The position numbers and the translations under genes are program-made. DNA of 64,000 nt from Paraburkholderia caffeinitolerans (GTDB lineage Bacteria > Pseudomonadota > Gammaproteobacteria > Burkholderiales > Burkholderiaceae): the NCBI RefSeq assembly GCF_902859945.1, contig NZ_CADIKL010000007.1, forward strand, positions 186,001 through 250,000, in the 5' to 3' direction. Positions 33,450 through 41,888 of this stretch are shown here, in pieces. Every line of letters begins with the position of its first letter. Position 1 is the stretch's first letter. Under the pieces are notes generated by a model, which worked only from the letters and a program-made list of their open reading frames with translations, searched no databases and was not told the DNA's origin.

Positions 33450-34349
33450 TCAATCGAGCGTGACGTCGATCTCTTCGTAGGCCGCGCGGACGGCGGCCTC
33501 GCCGTAGCGGCGCTCGAGCCTGCGCACGGTGAAATGGCCGTGCGCGACGTTCTGGAAGTGATCGATGAACACGGTGTTCACCATGGCGCCGAGCACCGCG
33601 CCGATGGCCGGAATCGACTTCGCGGCCACCTGTTCGCTGACCTGCACGGAAAAGCGCGCGGCCACGGTCTGCATGAGCTTGAGCAGCGCGGTCGAGCCGT
33701 GCGCCGCGAAGCCCTTGGTCGCCATCTCCGATGACGCTTTCGATACCGCCTGCGCTAGTGCGCCGCGCACGATGAAATAGCCGAAGTCGGCTTCGTCGTC
33801 GGCGGTCGAGCGTCCGCCCATGCCGAACACGGTCAGGCACTGGAGTTGAGTGTCGGCGCTCGCGAGGTCTTCGCCTTCGCTGCGCGCGATGTCGCAAATC
33901 GAGCGGAACATCAGCGTCGTCGTGACGGGTAGCTCCACCGGCAACGCGAACAAGCCGAACGCGCCGCCCGCCGCGCCCGTCGTGGCGACCGCGAACTTGT
34001 GCAGCAGGTTGCTCGGTTTCGTGCCCGGCTTTTCTCCCTGCTTTGCGATTGATGTTGCGATTTGGGTCGATTCCGTGGCCGCGCCCGCGCCCGCGACAGC
34101 GATCTCGGGCGTCCGCTCACCGGGCTTGCCGAGTGTCTTGAGCGCAAGCTGCAGGCATTTGCGCAGCGCCGCCTGGGTGGCGTCGTTGACCTTGTCGTTG
34201 GCCATGGCGGGGAGCTTCGCGATCAGTTTCTCGACCGGCGCACCCACGATCGCGGCGAGCTTCATGCCGAGCGGCGGCGTTTCCAGTTCGTGCTTCGCGC
34301 GCCTGAGCGCGGCAAGATCGGCTTCGGAAAAATCAGAATATGACCCCAT
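33450..34349 (-). CDS. EcsC family protein
   Basis: This 299-residue protein belongs to the EcsC family (PF12787). It has two mildly hydrophobic glycine/alanine-rich segments, near VATTGAAGGAFGLFALPVELPVTT and IPAIGAVLGAMVNTVFIDHF. EcsC was named from a Bacillus ABC transporter locus and has no defined activity. The ATG at 34349 was chosen because CAGGGAGA lies just upstream. The frame stays open another 32 codons. Confidence 0.75.
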   Translation of the reverse strand: MGSYSDFSEADLAALRRAKHELETPPLGMKLAAIVGAPVEKLIAKLPAMANDKVNDATQAALRKCLQLALKTLGKPGERTPEIAVAGAGAATESTQIATSIAKQGEKPGTKPSNLLHKFAVATTGAAGGAFGLFALPVELPVTTTLMFRSICDIARSEGEDLASADTQLQCLTVFGMGGRSTADDEADFGYFIVRGALAQAVSKASSEMATKGFAAHGSTALLKLMQTVAARFSVQVSEQVAAKSIPAIGAVLGAMVNTVFIDHFQNVAHGHFTVRRLERRYGEAAVRAAYEEIDVTLD

Positions 34350-34411
34350 AAATCTCCCTGGAAAACGGTTCGGCAAGCGCCGTTCGACACCCAGTGTAGA
34401 GGATCGCATCG

Positions 34412-34441
34412 TGCTATGATTTGAATTCTTTGACGTATCAA
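34412..34441 (+). promoter_or_regulatory. Extended -10 promoter and palindrome before the DHA2 efflux gene
   Basis: TGCTATGAT (34412-34420) is an extended -10 element. TTGACGTATCAA (34430-34441) starts near the expected transcription start and is a TTGA-N4-TCAA palindrome of the size MarR proteins bind. The marR-type gene at 36211 is a natural candidate regulator. Confidence 0.45.
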
Positions 34442-34459
34442 TCATTGCAGGATCAAAAA

Positions 34460-36055
34460 ATGGCCGTCCGTACTGCCGCCCATCACTCGAGCGGGCAGGT
34501 GCTGCCGTTCCGGGAGTCGCTGCTGGCGATGCTCGGCATTTCCTTCGTTAGCATGCTGGTCGCGCTGGACCAGACCGTGGTTGGCACCGCGCTGCCCACG
34601 ATCGTCGCCGAGTTGCGCGGCTTCGAGCTTTACGCTTGGGTTGCCACGTCCTATCTGCTCGCCTCGGTCATCACCGTCCCCATTTTCGGTCGACTCGGCG
34701 ACTATTACGGGCGCAAGCCGTTCGTGATCGCGTCGATCGTCGTCTTCACTGGCGCGTCGGTTCTATGCGGCGCGGCCAACAGCATGATGTTCCTCGTCCT
34801 CGCGCGCGGCCTGCAGGGCATCGGTGGAGGCATGCTGGTGGGCACGGCGTTCGCGTGCATCCCCGATCTCTTTCCCGATTCGGTTGTGCGCCTGAAATGG
34901 CAGGTGGTGATGAGTTCGGCGTTCGGCATTGCCAACGCGGTGGGGCCTTCGCTCGGCGGCTTTCTCACGCAGTATTACGGCTGGCGTTCGGTGTTCTATG
35001 TGAATCTGCCGGTCGGGTTGCTTTCGCTGTTCTTCGTCTGGCGGTATCTGCCGCACCTGCGTCACGTCGCGCACAAGGAGCGCATGCGGCTCGACTGGCC
35101 CGGCGCGCTGCTGATTGCGGTGACGCTCGGCAGCCTGCAGCTGTTCGTCGAACGGCTGCCCGCGCATGGGGTGACGTTTTCCGCGCTTGGCCTGCTCGTG
35201 CTGGCCGCAGCTTCGGGCTGGGCGCTGTGGCAGTGGGAGCGGCGCTGCCCGCAGGCGATCCTGCCCGTCGATATGTTCCGCAACGCGAGCCTCAATGCGC
35301 TCTTCAAGCTGGCGGTGCTGGGCGGCTTCACCATGTTCTCGCTGCTGTTCTACGCGCCGCTGCTGTTCCAGGGCGGCTTCGGCATGACGCCGAACGAGGC
35401 GGGCATGGTCATCACGCCGCTCGTGGTGTTCATCACGATCGGCAGCATCGCGAACGGACGCGTCGTCTCGCGCATCCGCAATCCGAACCGGATGCTCTAC
35501 ATCGGCTTTGGGATGCTTGCGTTCGCTTGCTTCGGGGTCGCGCTCGCCACGCACAACGCGCCGCGCTCGTTTCTGATGGCGCTCATGATCGTCGGCGGCA
35601 TAGGGCTTGGCTTTGTGATGCCGAATCTCACGGTATTCGCGCAGCAGACCGCGGGCCGCGAGCATTTGGGCATTGCCACGGCGCTGCTGCAGTCGCTGCG
35701 CATGATTGGCGGGATGTTCGGCACTGCGCTGACCGGCACGATGGTCACGCAGCTTTACACGAGCGGCGTGCACAAGGCGCTGGACGCCGATCACGCGACG
35801 CACTGGTTCGCCCAGCTCGCCGATCCGCAGATTCTCATCAACCGCGACGCGCAGCACGTGCTGATTGGCGAACTCACGAAGGCTGGGCACAATGGCGCCC
35901 TGCTGCTGGAAGCCGCGCGCGAGGCGCTAGTAGGCGCGATTCATCTGGGGATCGCGCTGGCGGCGGTGATCGCGGTGGTGTCGATCTGGCAGACGCGGCG
36001 CGTGCCGCCCATCAGGCTTCAGCGCAAGGTTGAGCCCGTGATCCACGCCGATTAG
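34460..36055 (+). CDS. MFS drug efflux transporter, DHA2 (14-TM) family
   Basis: This 531-residue proton-coupled multidrug exporter is of the EmrB/QacA type. DHA2 motifs are visible: LDQTVVGTALPTI in TM1 (motif D1), GRLGDYYGRKP (motif A) and ALARGLQGIGGG-like residues around 115-125 (motif B), with GWRSVFYVNLPVG (motif C region). The length suits 14 TM segments. The ATG at 34460 was chosen; a TTG at 34421 would lie on top of the promoter. It is followed by a marR-type gene in the same direction. Confidence 0.9.
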   Translation: MAVRTAAHHSSGQVLPFRESLLAMLGISFVSMLVALDQTVVGTALPTIVAELRGFELYAWVATSYLLASVITVPIFGRLGDYYGRKPFVIASIVVFTGASVLCGAANSMMFLVLARGLQGIGGGMLVGTAFACIPDLFPDSVVRLKWQVVMSSAFGIANAVGPSLGGFLTQYYGWRSVFYVNLPVGLLSLFFVWRYLPHLRHVAHKERMRLDWPGALLIAVTLGSLQLFVERLPAHGVTFSALGLLVLAAASGWALWQWERRCPQAILPVDMFRNASLNALFKLAVLGGFTMFSLLFYAPLLFQGGFGMTPNEAGMVITPLVVFITIGSIANGRVVSRIRNPNRMLYIGFGMLAFACFGVALATHNAPRSFLMALMIVGGIGLGFVMPNLTVFAQQTAGREHLGIATALLQSLRMIGGMFGTALTGTMVTQLYTSGVHKALDADHATHWFAQLADPQILINRDAQHVLIGELTKAGHNGALLLEAAREALVGAIHLGIALAAVIAVVSIWQTRRVPPIRLQRKVEPVIHAD

Positions 36056-36210
36056 GCGCGGGCGATGTCCGGGATTCACGCGGACTTTGCGCGGGCGTCG
36101 CGCGGGATGCAGAAAGCGGCAGTGATGCTTGGCACGTAAAGCAACGACACCTAGGGCACGGCATGTCAGGCACGCTGCCAGAGACAGGAAGACAGGCAGG
36201 AACACACAGC

Positions 36211-36672
36211 ATGGAAACACAGGACCGCGTCGCCATCGTCCAGCAATTCGGACGAACCTATCGCACGTTCATGTCGGCGTTCGAGGCGCAGGTGGGGCAT
36301 CCGCTGCCGCGCTGGCGCATTTTGATGGCGTTGCATGAGCAGAATGGCGAGTCGTCGCAAAAGCGGCTCGTCGAGCGTTTGCGCGTGGATCCGGGCGCGC
36401 TCACGCGGCAATTGAAGCCGCTGGAGGCGCTGGGCTGGATCGAGCGCAGCGCCGATGCGCGCGACAACCGCATTACCAATGTGCAGCTCACGCAGGCGGG
36501 GCACGACGCTGTCGAGGCGAGTCTGCCGCGGCGCAACGCATTCCTGAGCCAGACGATGTCGCTGCCCGACGATACGCTAACGGCGCTGTCGGGCGCACTG
36601 CGGATGATGGAAGAACGTATTAGCGTGGCGGTGGCGCAAGCCGATGCCGCTGAAGCGAAGGAAGGCGCCTAA
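36211..36672 (+). CDS. MarR family transcriptional regulator
   Basis: This 153-residue winged helix-turn-helix dimer is of the MarR type, with core around PRWRILMALHEQNGESSQKR and the wing DARDNRITNVQLTQAG. It probably represses the upstream DHA2 efflux gene. The ATG at 36211 was chosen, and an in-frame ATG at 36163 would add 16 residues. Two 13-bp tandem repeats (GCCTAAAGAAGCC) begin at 36667 and overlap its stop codon. Confidence 0.88.
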   Translation: METQDRVAIVQQFGRTYRTFMSAFEAQVGHPLPRWRILMALHEQNGESSQKRLVERLRVDPGALTRQLKPLEALGWIERSADARDNRITNVQLTQAGHDAVEASLPRRNAFLSQTMSLPDDTLTALSGALRMMEERISVAVAQADAAEAKEGA

Positions 36673-36770
36673 AGAAGCCGCCTAAAGAAGCCGCTGAAGC
36701 CACCGGCCATCAGCCGGCCAGGCTGCAAGCGCCTGGCCGCTGTGAATCCTCAGTGAATCCGCAGTGAATC
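36667..36770. repeat. Short tandem repeats and hairpin between marR and the deaminase gene
   Basis: GCCTAAAGAAGCC occurs twice in tandem (36667-36692). GTGAATCC(T/G)CA occurs about 2.6 times (36742-36770). Between them an 8-bp hairpin (GGCCAGGC 36716-36723, GCCTGGCC 36731-36738) separates convergent genes and may serve as terminator. Confidence 0.6.
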
Positions 36771-36784
36771 GAACCGTAGAACGA

Positions 36785-38086
36785 TCAGAAGAACGTTTCG
36801 ATCACTTCCGTCACACGATATTGCCCGTCGACCATCAGCACCTGGCGCCACCGGTCGAACGTGAGGCAGGGGTGCGAAATGTCGAAGCCGATCATGTCGC
36901 CGACCTTGATGTCCGCGTCGCCCGGAATCTGCAGATAGGCGTGCTGATCCATCATCTGGAAGACTTCCCAGCCCTCGTTCGCGGCGATCTCGCGCGGCAT
37001 GGCGCCGCCGTCGCGCGACGGACGATAGTGGCGCGTCGGCTCCGGAAAGCCTGCATCGAACGCGGCGTCGCGCTTGCCGAAGCCGATGATCGCGCGGCCC
37101 GGTTCTGGAATCGACTGGACATAGGCCCATAGCTGGAGCGCCGGCAGGAGCGCCACGCCCATCTCGCGCGCGACCGGGTTGCGCGTGAGGATTTGCGATT
37201 GCGCCTGCTTGTAGACGCCCACGTCGTGCGTGAGATAGCAGCCGGGGCGCAGCACAACGTCGATCGTGCCTGCCTGCGTGCCTTTCGCGAATTCCTCGGC
37301 CACCACGTCGTACCATGCCGATCCCGCGCCCGAAAGCAGTGCCGGCGTACGCGAGAAGCGGCCAGCGGCGGCGAGCTCCTCGGTCACGTTGAGTGCGTCG
37401 CGCAAGAAGGTGCGCACCTCGCTTTCTTCCTTGAGGACGCCCTCGTAGATCTCCACGCCCGCGAGCTTGAGCGAGTCCGGGTAGCGCGCGATCGCGTCGA
37501 TCACGGCGTGGCGTGCGTCCGCGTCACGCACGCCGGTGCGTCCGCGCGGCACGCCCAGTTCGAGCAGCACTTGCAGCGTGCGGTGCGAGGCGCGGAAGAA
37601 TTCGCCCAGTTGCTCGACGCCTTCCACCGTATCCACGAGGCAGAAAAATTCGAAGTCGGGATCGCTCAGCAATTCGGCGATGATCGCCATGTTGTGGCGG
37701 CCCACGAGTTGGTTCGCCATCAGCACGCGCGTGATGCCGCCGCGATAAGCGGCGCGCGTCTGGTGCGCCGTGGCGAGCGTGATACCCCACGCGCCCGTTT
37801 CCATCTGGCGGCGAAACAGTTGCGGCGCCATCGTGGTCTTGCCGTGCGGCGCGAGCTTCACGCCGTAGCGCGTGACGAAGTCCTGCATCCACTTGAGGTT
37901 GTGCTCGACGCGGTCCGCATACAGGACCGCCGCCGGCAAGCTCACGTCTTCGGCGAGCAGATTCCATTCGAGGCGCGCCGCGTCGCCCAGCGGCACGCTT
38001 GCGCCCGGCAGGTTGCCAAGGCCCTTGCTGTTCGGGTCGATCGTTGCACTCTGATAGTTTGTAACTTTCATTTCCGTTCGCTCCAT
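36785..38086 (-). CDS. PLP-dependent amino acid deaminase, D-serine dehydratase-like (fold type III)
   Basis: This 433-residue enzyme belongs to the alanine racemase N-terminal barrel superfamily. The probable PLP lysine lies in LAPHGKTTMAPQ (near residue 82). The C-terminal HPC motif (SHPCLTF) corresponds to the zinc-binding HxC of D-serine dehydratase and D-threonine aldolase relatives. It is likely to deaminate a D-amino acid to a 2-oxo acid. The neighbouring D-aminoacylase and RidA genes support this: RidA removes the 2-aminoacrylate or imine that such enzymes release. The ATG at 38086 has GGAGAG upstream and was preferred to the one at 38071. Confidence 0.82.
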   Translation of the reverse strand: MERTEMKVTNYQSATIDPNSKGLGNLPGASVPLGDAARLEWNLLAEDVSLPAAVLYADRVEHNLKWMQDFVTRYGVKLAPHGKTTMAPQLFRRQMETGAWGITLATAHQTRAAYRGGITRVLMANQLVGRHNMAIIAELLSDPDFEFFCLVDTVEGVEQLGEFFRASHRTLQVLLELGVPRGRTGVRDADARHAVIDAIARYPDSLKLAGVEIYEGVLKEESEVRTFLRDALNVTEELAAAGRFSRTPALLSGAGSAWYDVVAEEFAKGTQAGTIDVVLRPGCYLTHDVGVYKQAQSQILTRNPVAREMGVALLPALQLWAYVQSIPEPGRAIIGFGKRDAAFDAGFPEPTRHYRPSRDGGAMPREIAANEGWEVFQMMDQHAYLQIPGDADIKVGDMIGFDISHPCLTFDRWRQVLMVDGQYRVTEVIETFF

Positions 38087-38152
38087 CTACTCTCCGTTGC
38101 GCCTGCCTGCAAGGGAAACTGCGTGTGCATCGCAGGTTCGGCGTTGACTTGG

Positions 38153-38200
38153 AGATAGTACACAAAGTACCATCTGTTCGGGAAATGTTATTTATTAACA
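38153..38200. promoter_or_regulatory. Operator-like inverted repeats between the divergent deaminase and RpiR genes
   Basis: AGATAGTAC-ACAAA-GTACCATCT (38153-38175) is a 23-bp repeat with one mismatch between arms. TGTTA-TTTAT-TAACA (38186-38200) lies directly next to it. The 118-bp divergent region they occupy should hold both promoters, so the RpiR protein is the likely ligand. Confidence 0.55.
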
Positions 38201-38204
38201 GAAC

Positions 38205-39170
38205 ATGAATTCAGCCGCCGAACCGGGACGTTTCGACATCGTCGCCCGAATTGCGCAATGCGTGCCGGATCTGCGTCCGGCCGAGCGCGATGTCGCGGCC
38301 CTGATTCTCGACGACCTCGCCGCCGCCGCGCGGGCGAGCATCGGCGAGCTGGCGCGGCGCGCGGGCGTGAGCGTGGCCTCCGTCACGCGCTTCGCGAAGA
38401 CGGTGGGCTGTCACGACGTGCGCGAACTCAAGCTGCGGCTCGCCCAGGCCGCGGCCGTGGGCGAGCGCTTCTTGCGCGCGGCTCAGGAAGAGGGCGGCGG
38501 CCGGGGCGCGGGCAAGGGCGGTTCCGGCAAACCGCGCCGAGGGTCGCCGGCGGCGCAGCCCGAAGAAGCGCTCGCCACGCGCGTCTACGACGAAATCCAC
38601 GAGGCGCTCGCGCGCAATCACGAGCTGCTGCGCCAGGCGCCGTTCGCCGAGGCCGCCGCTGCGCTGGCCCAGGCGCGCATGATCTATGTGTTCGGCATGG
38701 GCGGCGGCTCCAGCGCGCTCGCCGACGAAATGCGCTTTCGCCTCGTGCGCCTCGGCCGCCCGGTCGCGTCGTATCAGGACAGTTTGCTGCAGCGGATGGT
38801 CGCAAGCACGCTATCGTCCGATTGTGTGGTGGTCGCGCTTTCCGTAACAGGGCGCGTGCCCGAGCTGCTCGATGCGTGCCGCATCGCGCGCGGCTATGGC
38901 GCGAAGCTGGTCGCGCTCACCGCGCCTGCGTCGCCGCTGGCCGCGCTGGCCGACTGGCTCGTGCCGCTCGTCGCGAGCGAGACCGATTTCATTTACAAGC
39001 CCTCGTCGTCGCGATACGCGATGATGATGGCGATCGACGTGCTCGTGACGGAGCTCGCGCTTGCGCAGCCCGAAGCGAGCCGCGAATTGCTGCGCCGCAT
39101 GAAGCTCACGCTCGACACGCATCGCGGCATTGCCGGACGCGGCGGCGAGCGTCAACCGCTGGGCGATTGA
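38205..39170 (+). CDS. MurR/RpiR family transcriptional regulator
   Basis: This 321-residue regulator has an N-terminal helix-turn-helix (about 1-80, with SIGELARRAGVSVASVTRFAKTVG), a Gly/Arg/Pro-rich linker (about 95-120) and a C-terminal SIS domain (about 140-290, FGMGGGSSALADEM). SIS domains bind phosphosugars in many members, but RpiR regulators also control D-amino-acid genes. It is divergent from the deaminase and 66 bp ahead of the D-aminoacylase gene, so it probably controls both. The N terminus MNSAAEPGRFD fits the divergent layout. Confidence 0.88.
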   Translation: MNSAAEPGRFDIVARIAQCVPDLRPAERDVAALILDDLAAAARASIGELARRAGVSVASVTRFAKTVGCHDVRELKLRLAQAAAVGERFLRAAQEEGGGRGAGKGGSGKPRRGSPAAQPEEALATRVYDEIHEALARNHELLRQAPFAEAAAALAQARMIYVFGMGGGSSALADEMRFRLVRLGRPVASYQDSLLQRMVASTLSSDCVVVALSVTGRVPELLDACRIARGYGAKLVALTAPASPLAALADWLVPLVASETDFIYKPSSSRYAMMMAIDVLVTELALAQPEASRELLRRMKLTLDTHRGIAGRGGERQPLGD

Positions 39171-39236
39171 TGACCCTACTGCTTGGGGACGCGCGAGGCG
39201 CAAACGCCCCACGCACTATCGACAGGAGACTGTGAC

Positions 39237-40706
39237 ATGCATTCGCATCCGGAAGCCGCCGACACCCTGATCTTCGGCGCCACGTTGTACGACGGCACGG
39301 GCGCGCCGGGCGTCGAGCGCGACGTCGCGCTGCGCGACGGGCGCATCGCCGCCATCGGCAATCTGTCGAACTGGCTCGCAGAGGAAGTGATCGAGGCCAA
39401 TGGGCGCGCGCTCGCGCCAGGCTTCATCGACGTCCATACGCATGACGACACGCACGTGATTCGCTCGCCGCAGATGCTGCCGAAGATCAGCCAGGGCGTG
39501 ACCACGGTGGTGGTCGGCAACTGTGGGATCAGCGCTTCGCCGGTGTCGCTCAAGGGCGATCCGCCCGATCCGATGAATCTGCTCGGCGAGCGCGAGGCGT
39601 TCCAGTACCCGACCTTCGCGGCGTACGTCGACGCCGTGAACGCCGCGAAGCCCGCGGTGAACGTGGGCGCGCTGATCGGCCATACGGCGCTGCGCAGCAA
39701 TCACATGGACGATCTCAAGCGCGCCGCCACCGGCGACGAGATCGCGGCGATGCGCGCGCAGCTCGAAGAGGCGCTCACGCATGGTGCGCTCGGACTCTCC
39801 ACAGGCCTCGCGTATGGCAATGCCTTCGCGGCGTCGACTGAGGAAGTCGCCTCGCTCGCCGAACCGCTCGCCGTCGCTGGCGCGCTCTACACGACGCACA
39901 TGCGCACCGAGTTCGACGCGATCCTCGAAGCCATGGAGGAGGCGTACCACATCGGCAAGCATGCGCGCGTGCCGGTGATCATTTCGCACCTCAAATGCGC
40001 GGGCCCGTCGAACTGGGGGCGCAGCGCGGAAGTGCTCGCGTCGCTCGAAGGCGCGCGCAAGTATCAGCCGGTGGGCTGCGATTGCTATCCGTACAGCCGC
40101 AGTTCGTCCACGCTCGACCTCAAGCAGGTGACGGGCGACATCGACATCACGATCACGTGGTCGACACCGCATCCCGAGCAGGCGGGCAAGCTCATCAAGG
40201 ACATCGCGGCCGAATGGGGCGTCTCGCAACAGGAGGCCGGCAAGCGCCTGCAACCGGCCGGCGCGGTCTATCACAACATGTCCGAGGACGACGTGCGCCG
40301 CATCCTCTCGCATCCCGCGACGATGGTGGGCTCGGACGGCCTGCCGAACGACCCGCTGCCGCATCCGCGTTTGTGGGGCGCGTTCCCGCGCGTGCTGGGC
40401 CATTACGCGCGCGACGTCGCGCTGCTGCCGCTCGAAGAGGCGGTGCGCAAGATGACGGGTTTGTCGGCGCGGCGCTTCGGTCTCACGCAGCGCGGCGAAG
40501 TGCACGTGGGCTGGCATGCCGACCTCGTGCTGTTCGACCCCGCGAAGGTGCGCGATGCCGCGACCTTCGAGAAGCCGCAGCAGGTGGCCGAAGGCATCGA
40601 CGCGGTGTGGGTGAACGGCGTGCTGTCGTACCGCGACGGCCAGCCCACCGGCGACCGCGCGGGCCATTTCGTTGCGCGGGGTACGCGCGACGCTGAGGTT
40701 TTCTAA
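39237..40706 (+). CDS. D-aminoacylase (N-acyl-D-amino-acid deacylase)
   Basis: This 489-residue zinc amidohydrolase hydrolyses N-acyl-D-amino acids to the free D-amino acid. The metal motif DVHTHDD has His67 and His69, and Cys96 in VVGNCGIS matches the bridging cysteine typical of D-aminoacylases. Further metal or active-site segments are ALIGHTALRS and VISHLKCAG, and the SDGLPNDPLPHPR motif supplies the catalytic Asp. The ATG at 39237 has CAGGAGA upstream. It acts upstream of the deaminase in the proposed pathway. Confidence 0.92.
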   Translation: MHSHPEAADTLIFGATLYDGTGAPGVERDVALRDGRIAAIGNLSNWLAEEVIEANGRALAPGFIDVHTHDDTHVIRSPQMLPKISQGVTTVVVGNCGISASPVSLKGDPPDPMNLLGEREAFQYPTFAAYVDAVNAAKPAVNVGALIGHTALRSNHMDDLKRAATGDEIAAMRAQLEEALTHGALGLSTGLAYGNAFAASTEEVASLAEPLAVAGALYTTHMRTEFDAILEAMEEAYHIGKHARVPVIISHLKCAGPSNWGRSAEVLASLEGARKYQPVGCDCYPYSRSSSTLDLKQVTGDIDITITWSTPHPEQAGKLIKDIAAEWGVSQQEAGKRLQPAGAVYHNMSEDDVRRILSHPATMVGSDGLPNDPLPHPRLWGAFPRVLGHYARDVALLPLEEAVRKMTGLSARRFGLTQRGEVHVGWHADLVLFDPAKVRDAATFEKPQQVAEGIDAVWVNGVLSYRDGQPTGDRAGHFVARGTRDAEVF

Positions 40707-40759
40707 GTTATTTTTTCGCACACATAGTTGCGACCCAAGCGAACTCAAAGGAGCAAACG

Positions 40760-41149
40760 ATGAAACGAATTGGAGCAGAAGGCGGCAAGGGTCAGGGCGG
40801 ACAGCATCTGCCGTTCGCGCGCGCGGTGGAAGCCGACGGCTGGCTGTATGTCTCTGGCCAGACGCCAATGGAAGGCGGCGAGGTGATCAACGGCGGCATC
40901 GTCGAGCAGTCGCACAAGACCATCCAGAATCTCTTCGCAATCCTGAAGGAAGCGGGCTATGGCGCGGAGCACGTGGTGCGCTGCGGCGTGTGGCTCGACG
41001 ACGCGCGCGATTTCCAGTCGTTCAACAAGGTGTTCCGCGAGTACTTCGGCGAGCATCCGCCGGCGCGCGCCTGTGTGCAGTCGAGCATGGTGGTGGACTG
41101 CAAGGTCGAAGTCGATTGCGTCGCGTATAAGGCGCCGGCAGGGAAGTAA
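40760..41149 (+). CDS. RidA family enamine/imine deaminase
   Basis: This 129-residue YjgF/YER057c/UK114 protein hydrolyses reactive 2-aminoacrylate-type imines released by PLP enzymes. The family ligand-binding Arg is in PPARACVQ, followed by a beta-strand C terminus. AAAGGAG lies upstream of the ATG. It lies 53 bp after the D-aminoacylase gene, and its role with the nearby PLP deaminase is plausible. A bidirectional terminator follows at 41202. Confidence 0.9.
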   Translation: MKRIGAEGGKGQGGQHLPFARAVEADGWLYVSGQTPMEGGEVINGGIVEQSHKTIQNLFAILKEAGYGAEHVVRCGVWLDDARDFQSFNKVFREYFGEHPPARACVQSSMVVDCKVEVDCVAYKAPAGK

Positions 41150-41201
41150 TGCGGGCGGGAATGCTGCGCGAAAGCTGCTGATAGCTGCGCAAGAACCACG
41201 C

Positions 41202-41238
41202 AAAAACGGCCACCAGGTTATCTGGCGGCCGTTTTTTT
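41202..41238. terminator. Bidirectional terminator between ridA-type gene and antitoxin gene
   Basis: Arms AAAAACGGCC/GGCCGTTTTT plus inner CCAG/CTGG with one mismatch and a GTTAT loop; TTTTTTT on the plus side and TTTTT on the minus side. It overlaps the last codons of the antitoxin gene. Confidence 0.85.
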
Positions 41239-41538
41239 ATTCTCGTCGCCGCCGCGCGGCGTGCCTTGCGTGATGCGCAGTTCGATCTTCATGCCGGCGG
41301 CAACGGCCATATTGATGAGCGAGTCGAGCGAAAACAGTTCGATCTTGCCGCGCACGAGATCGGACACGCGCGGCTGCGTCACGCCGAAAAGCTCGGCCGC
41401 GCGTGCCTGGCTCATCTTGTTGCGCTTGATGTATTCCTCGAGCGCGATCATCAAATCGCATCGCAGCGTCATGTTCTGAGCGACTTCGGGCGTGTCCTCG
41501 ATGGCGTCCCAAACGCTGTCGAATGTTTGAGTCTTCAT
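41218..41538 (-). CDS. XRE family antitoxin (HigA-like)
   Basis: This 106-residue protein has a helix-turn-helix at about residues 42-78 (KMSQARAAELFGVTQPRVSDLVRG, given here in part). It is the second gene of a toxin-first pair, overlapping the toxin gene by 4 bp. HigA-type antitoxins neutralise the cognate RNase and repress their own promoter. The N-terminal half probably contacts the toxin. Confidence 0.85.
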   Translation of the reverse strand: MKTQTFDSVWDAIEDTPEVAQNMTLRCDLMIALEEYIKRNKMSQARAAELFGVTQPRVSDLVRGKIELFSLDSLINMAVAAGMKIELRITQGTPRGGDENKKTAAR

Positions 41539-41888
41539 AGTTCGGATTCCTCCTGTATCAGCGCTGCACGGTAGCGCTGCCTGGCAAGGGAAAGGTCGGT
41601 GAACGCCGTCTTTTCCGTTTTCTTCTTGAAACAGTGCAGCACGTGAATGGCATTGCGAATGCTTGCCGCATAGAGCACGCGAAACGCGCCGTGTTCGTCG
41701 CGAATGCGGATCTCGCGCACGCCTGGGCCCACGGGATTCATGGGCTTCCAGTTATGCGGGTCGAGCCCATGCTGGACGCGGCGCAGTTGCCGCCCCGCTT
41801 CGTTGCGCGTCTTCTCCGGAAAGCGCTTGAGATCGGTCAGTGCACTACCGCAAAACGCCAACGGCTTTACATTGCTGATTTTATACAA
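41535..41888 (-). CDS. RelE/HigB-like toxin (phage-derived Gp49-like family), TTG start
   Basis: This 117-residue protein matches the Gp49-like/HigB pattern: KPLAFCGSALTDLKRFPEKTRNEAGRQL cut across residues 8-35, then EIRIRDEHGAFRVLYAA and IHVLHCFKKKTEKT. These toxins are ribosome-dependent or free mRNA endonucleases. No ATG is available in frame, because the nearby upstream ATG at 41902 is out of frame, so TTG at 41888 is the most likely start. Weak initiation would keep toxin dosage low. Confidence 0.82.
   Translation of the reverse strand: MYKISNVKPLAFCGSALTDLKRFPEKTRNEAGRQLRRVQHGLDPHNWKPMNPVGPGVREIRIRDEHGAFRVLYAASIRNAIHVLHCFKKKTEKTAFTDLSLARQRYRAALIQEESEL

Noticed and set aside
39216..40868. 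A 550-codon minus-strand frame opposite the D-aminoacylase gene
   Set aside because: Shadow of the real gene; no recognisable domain, and it crosses gene boundaries.
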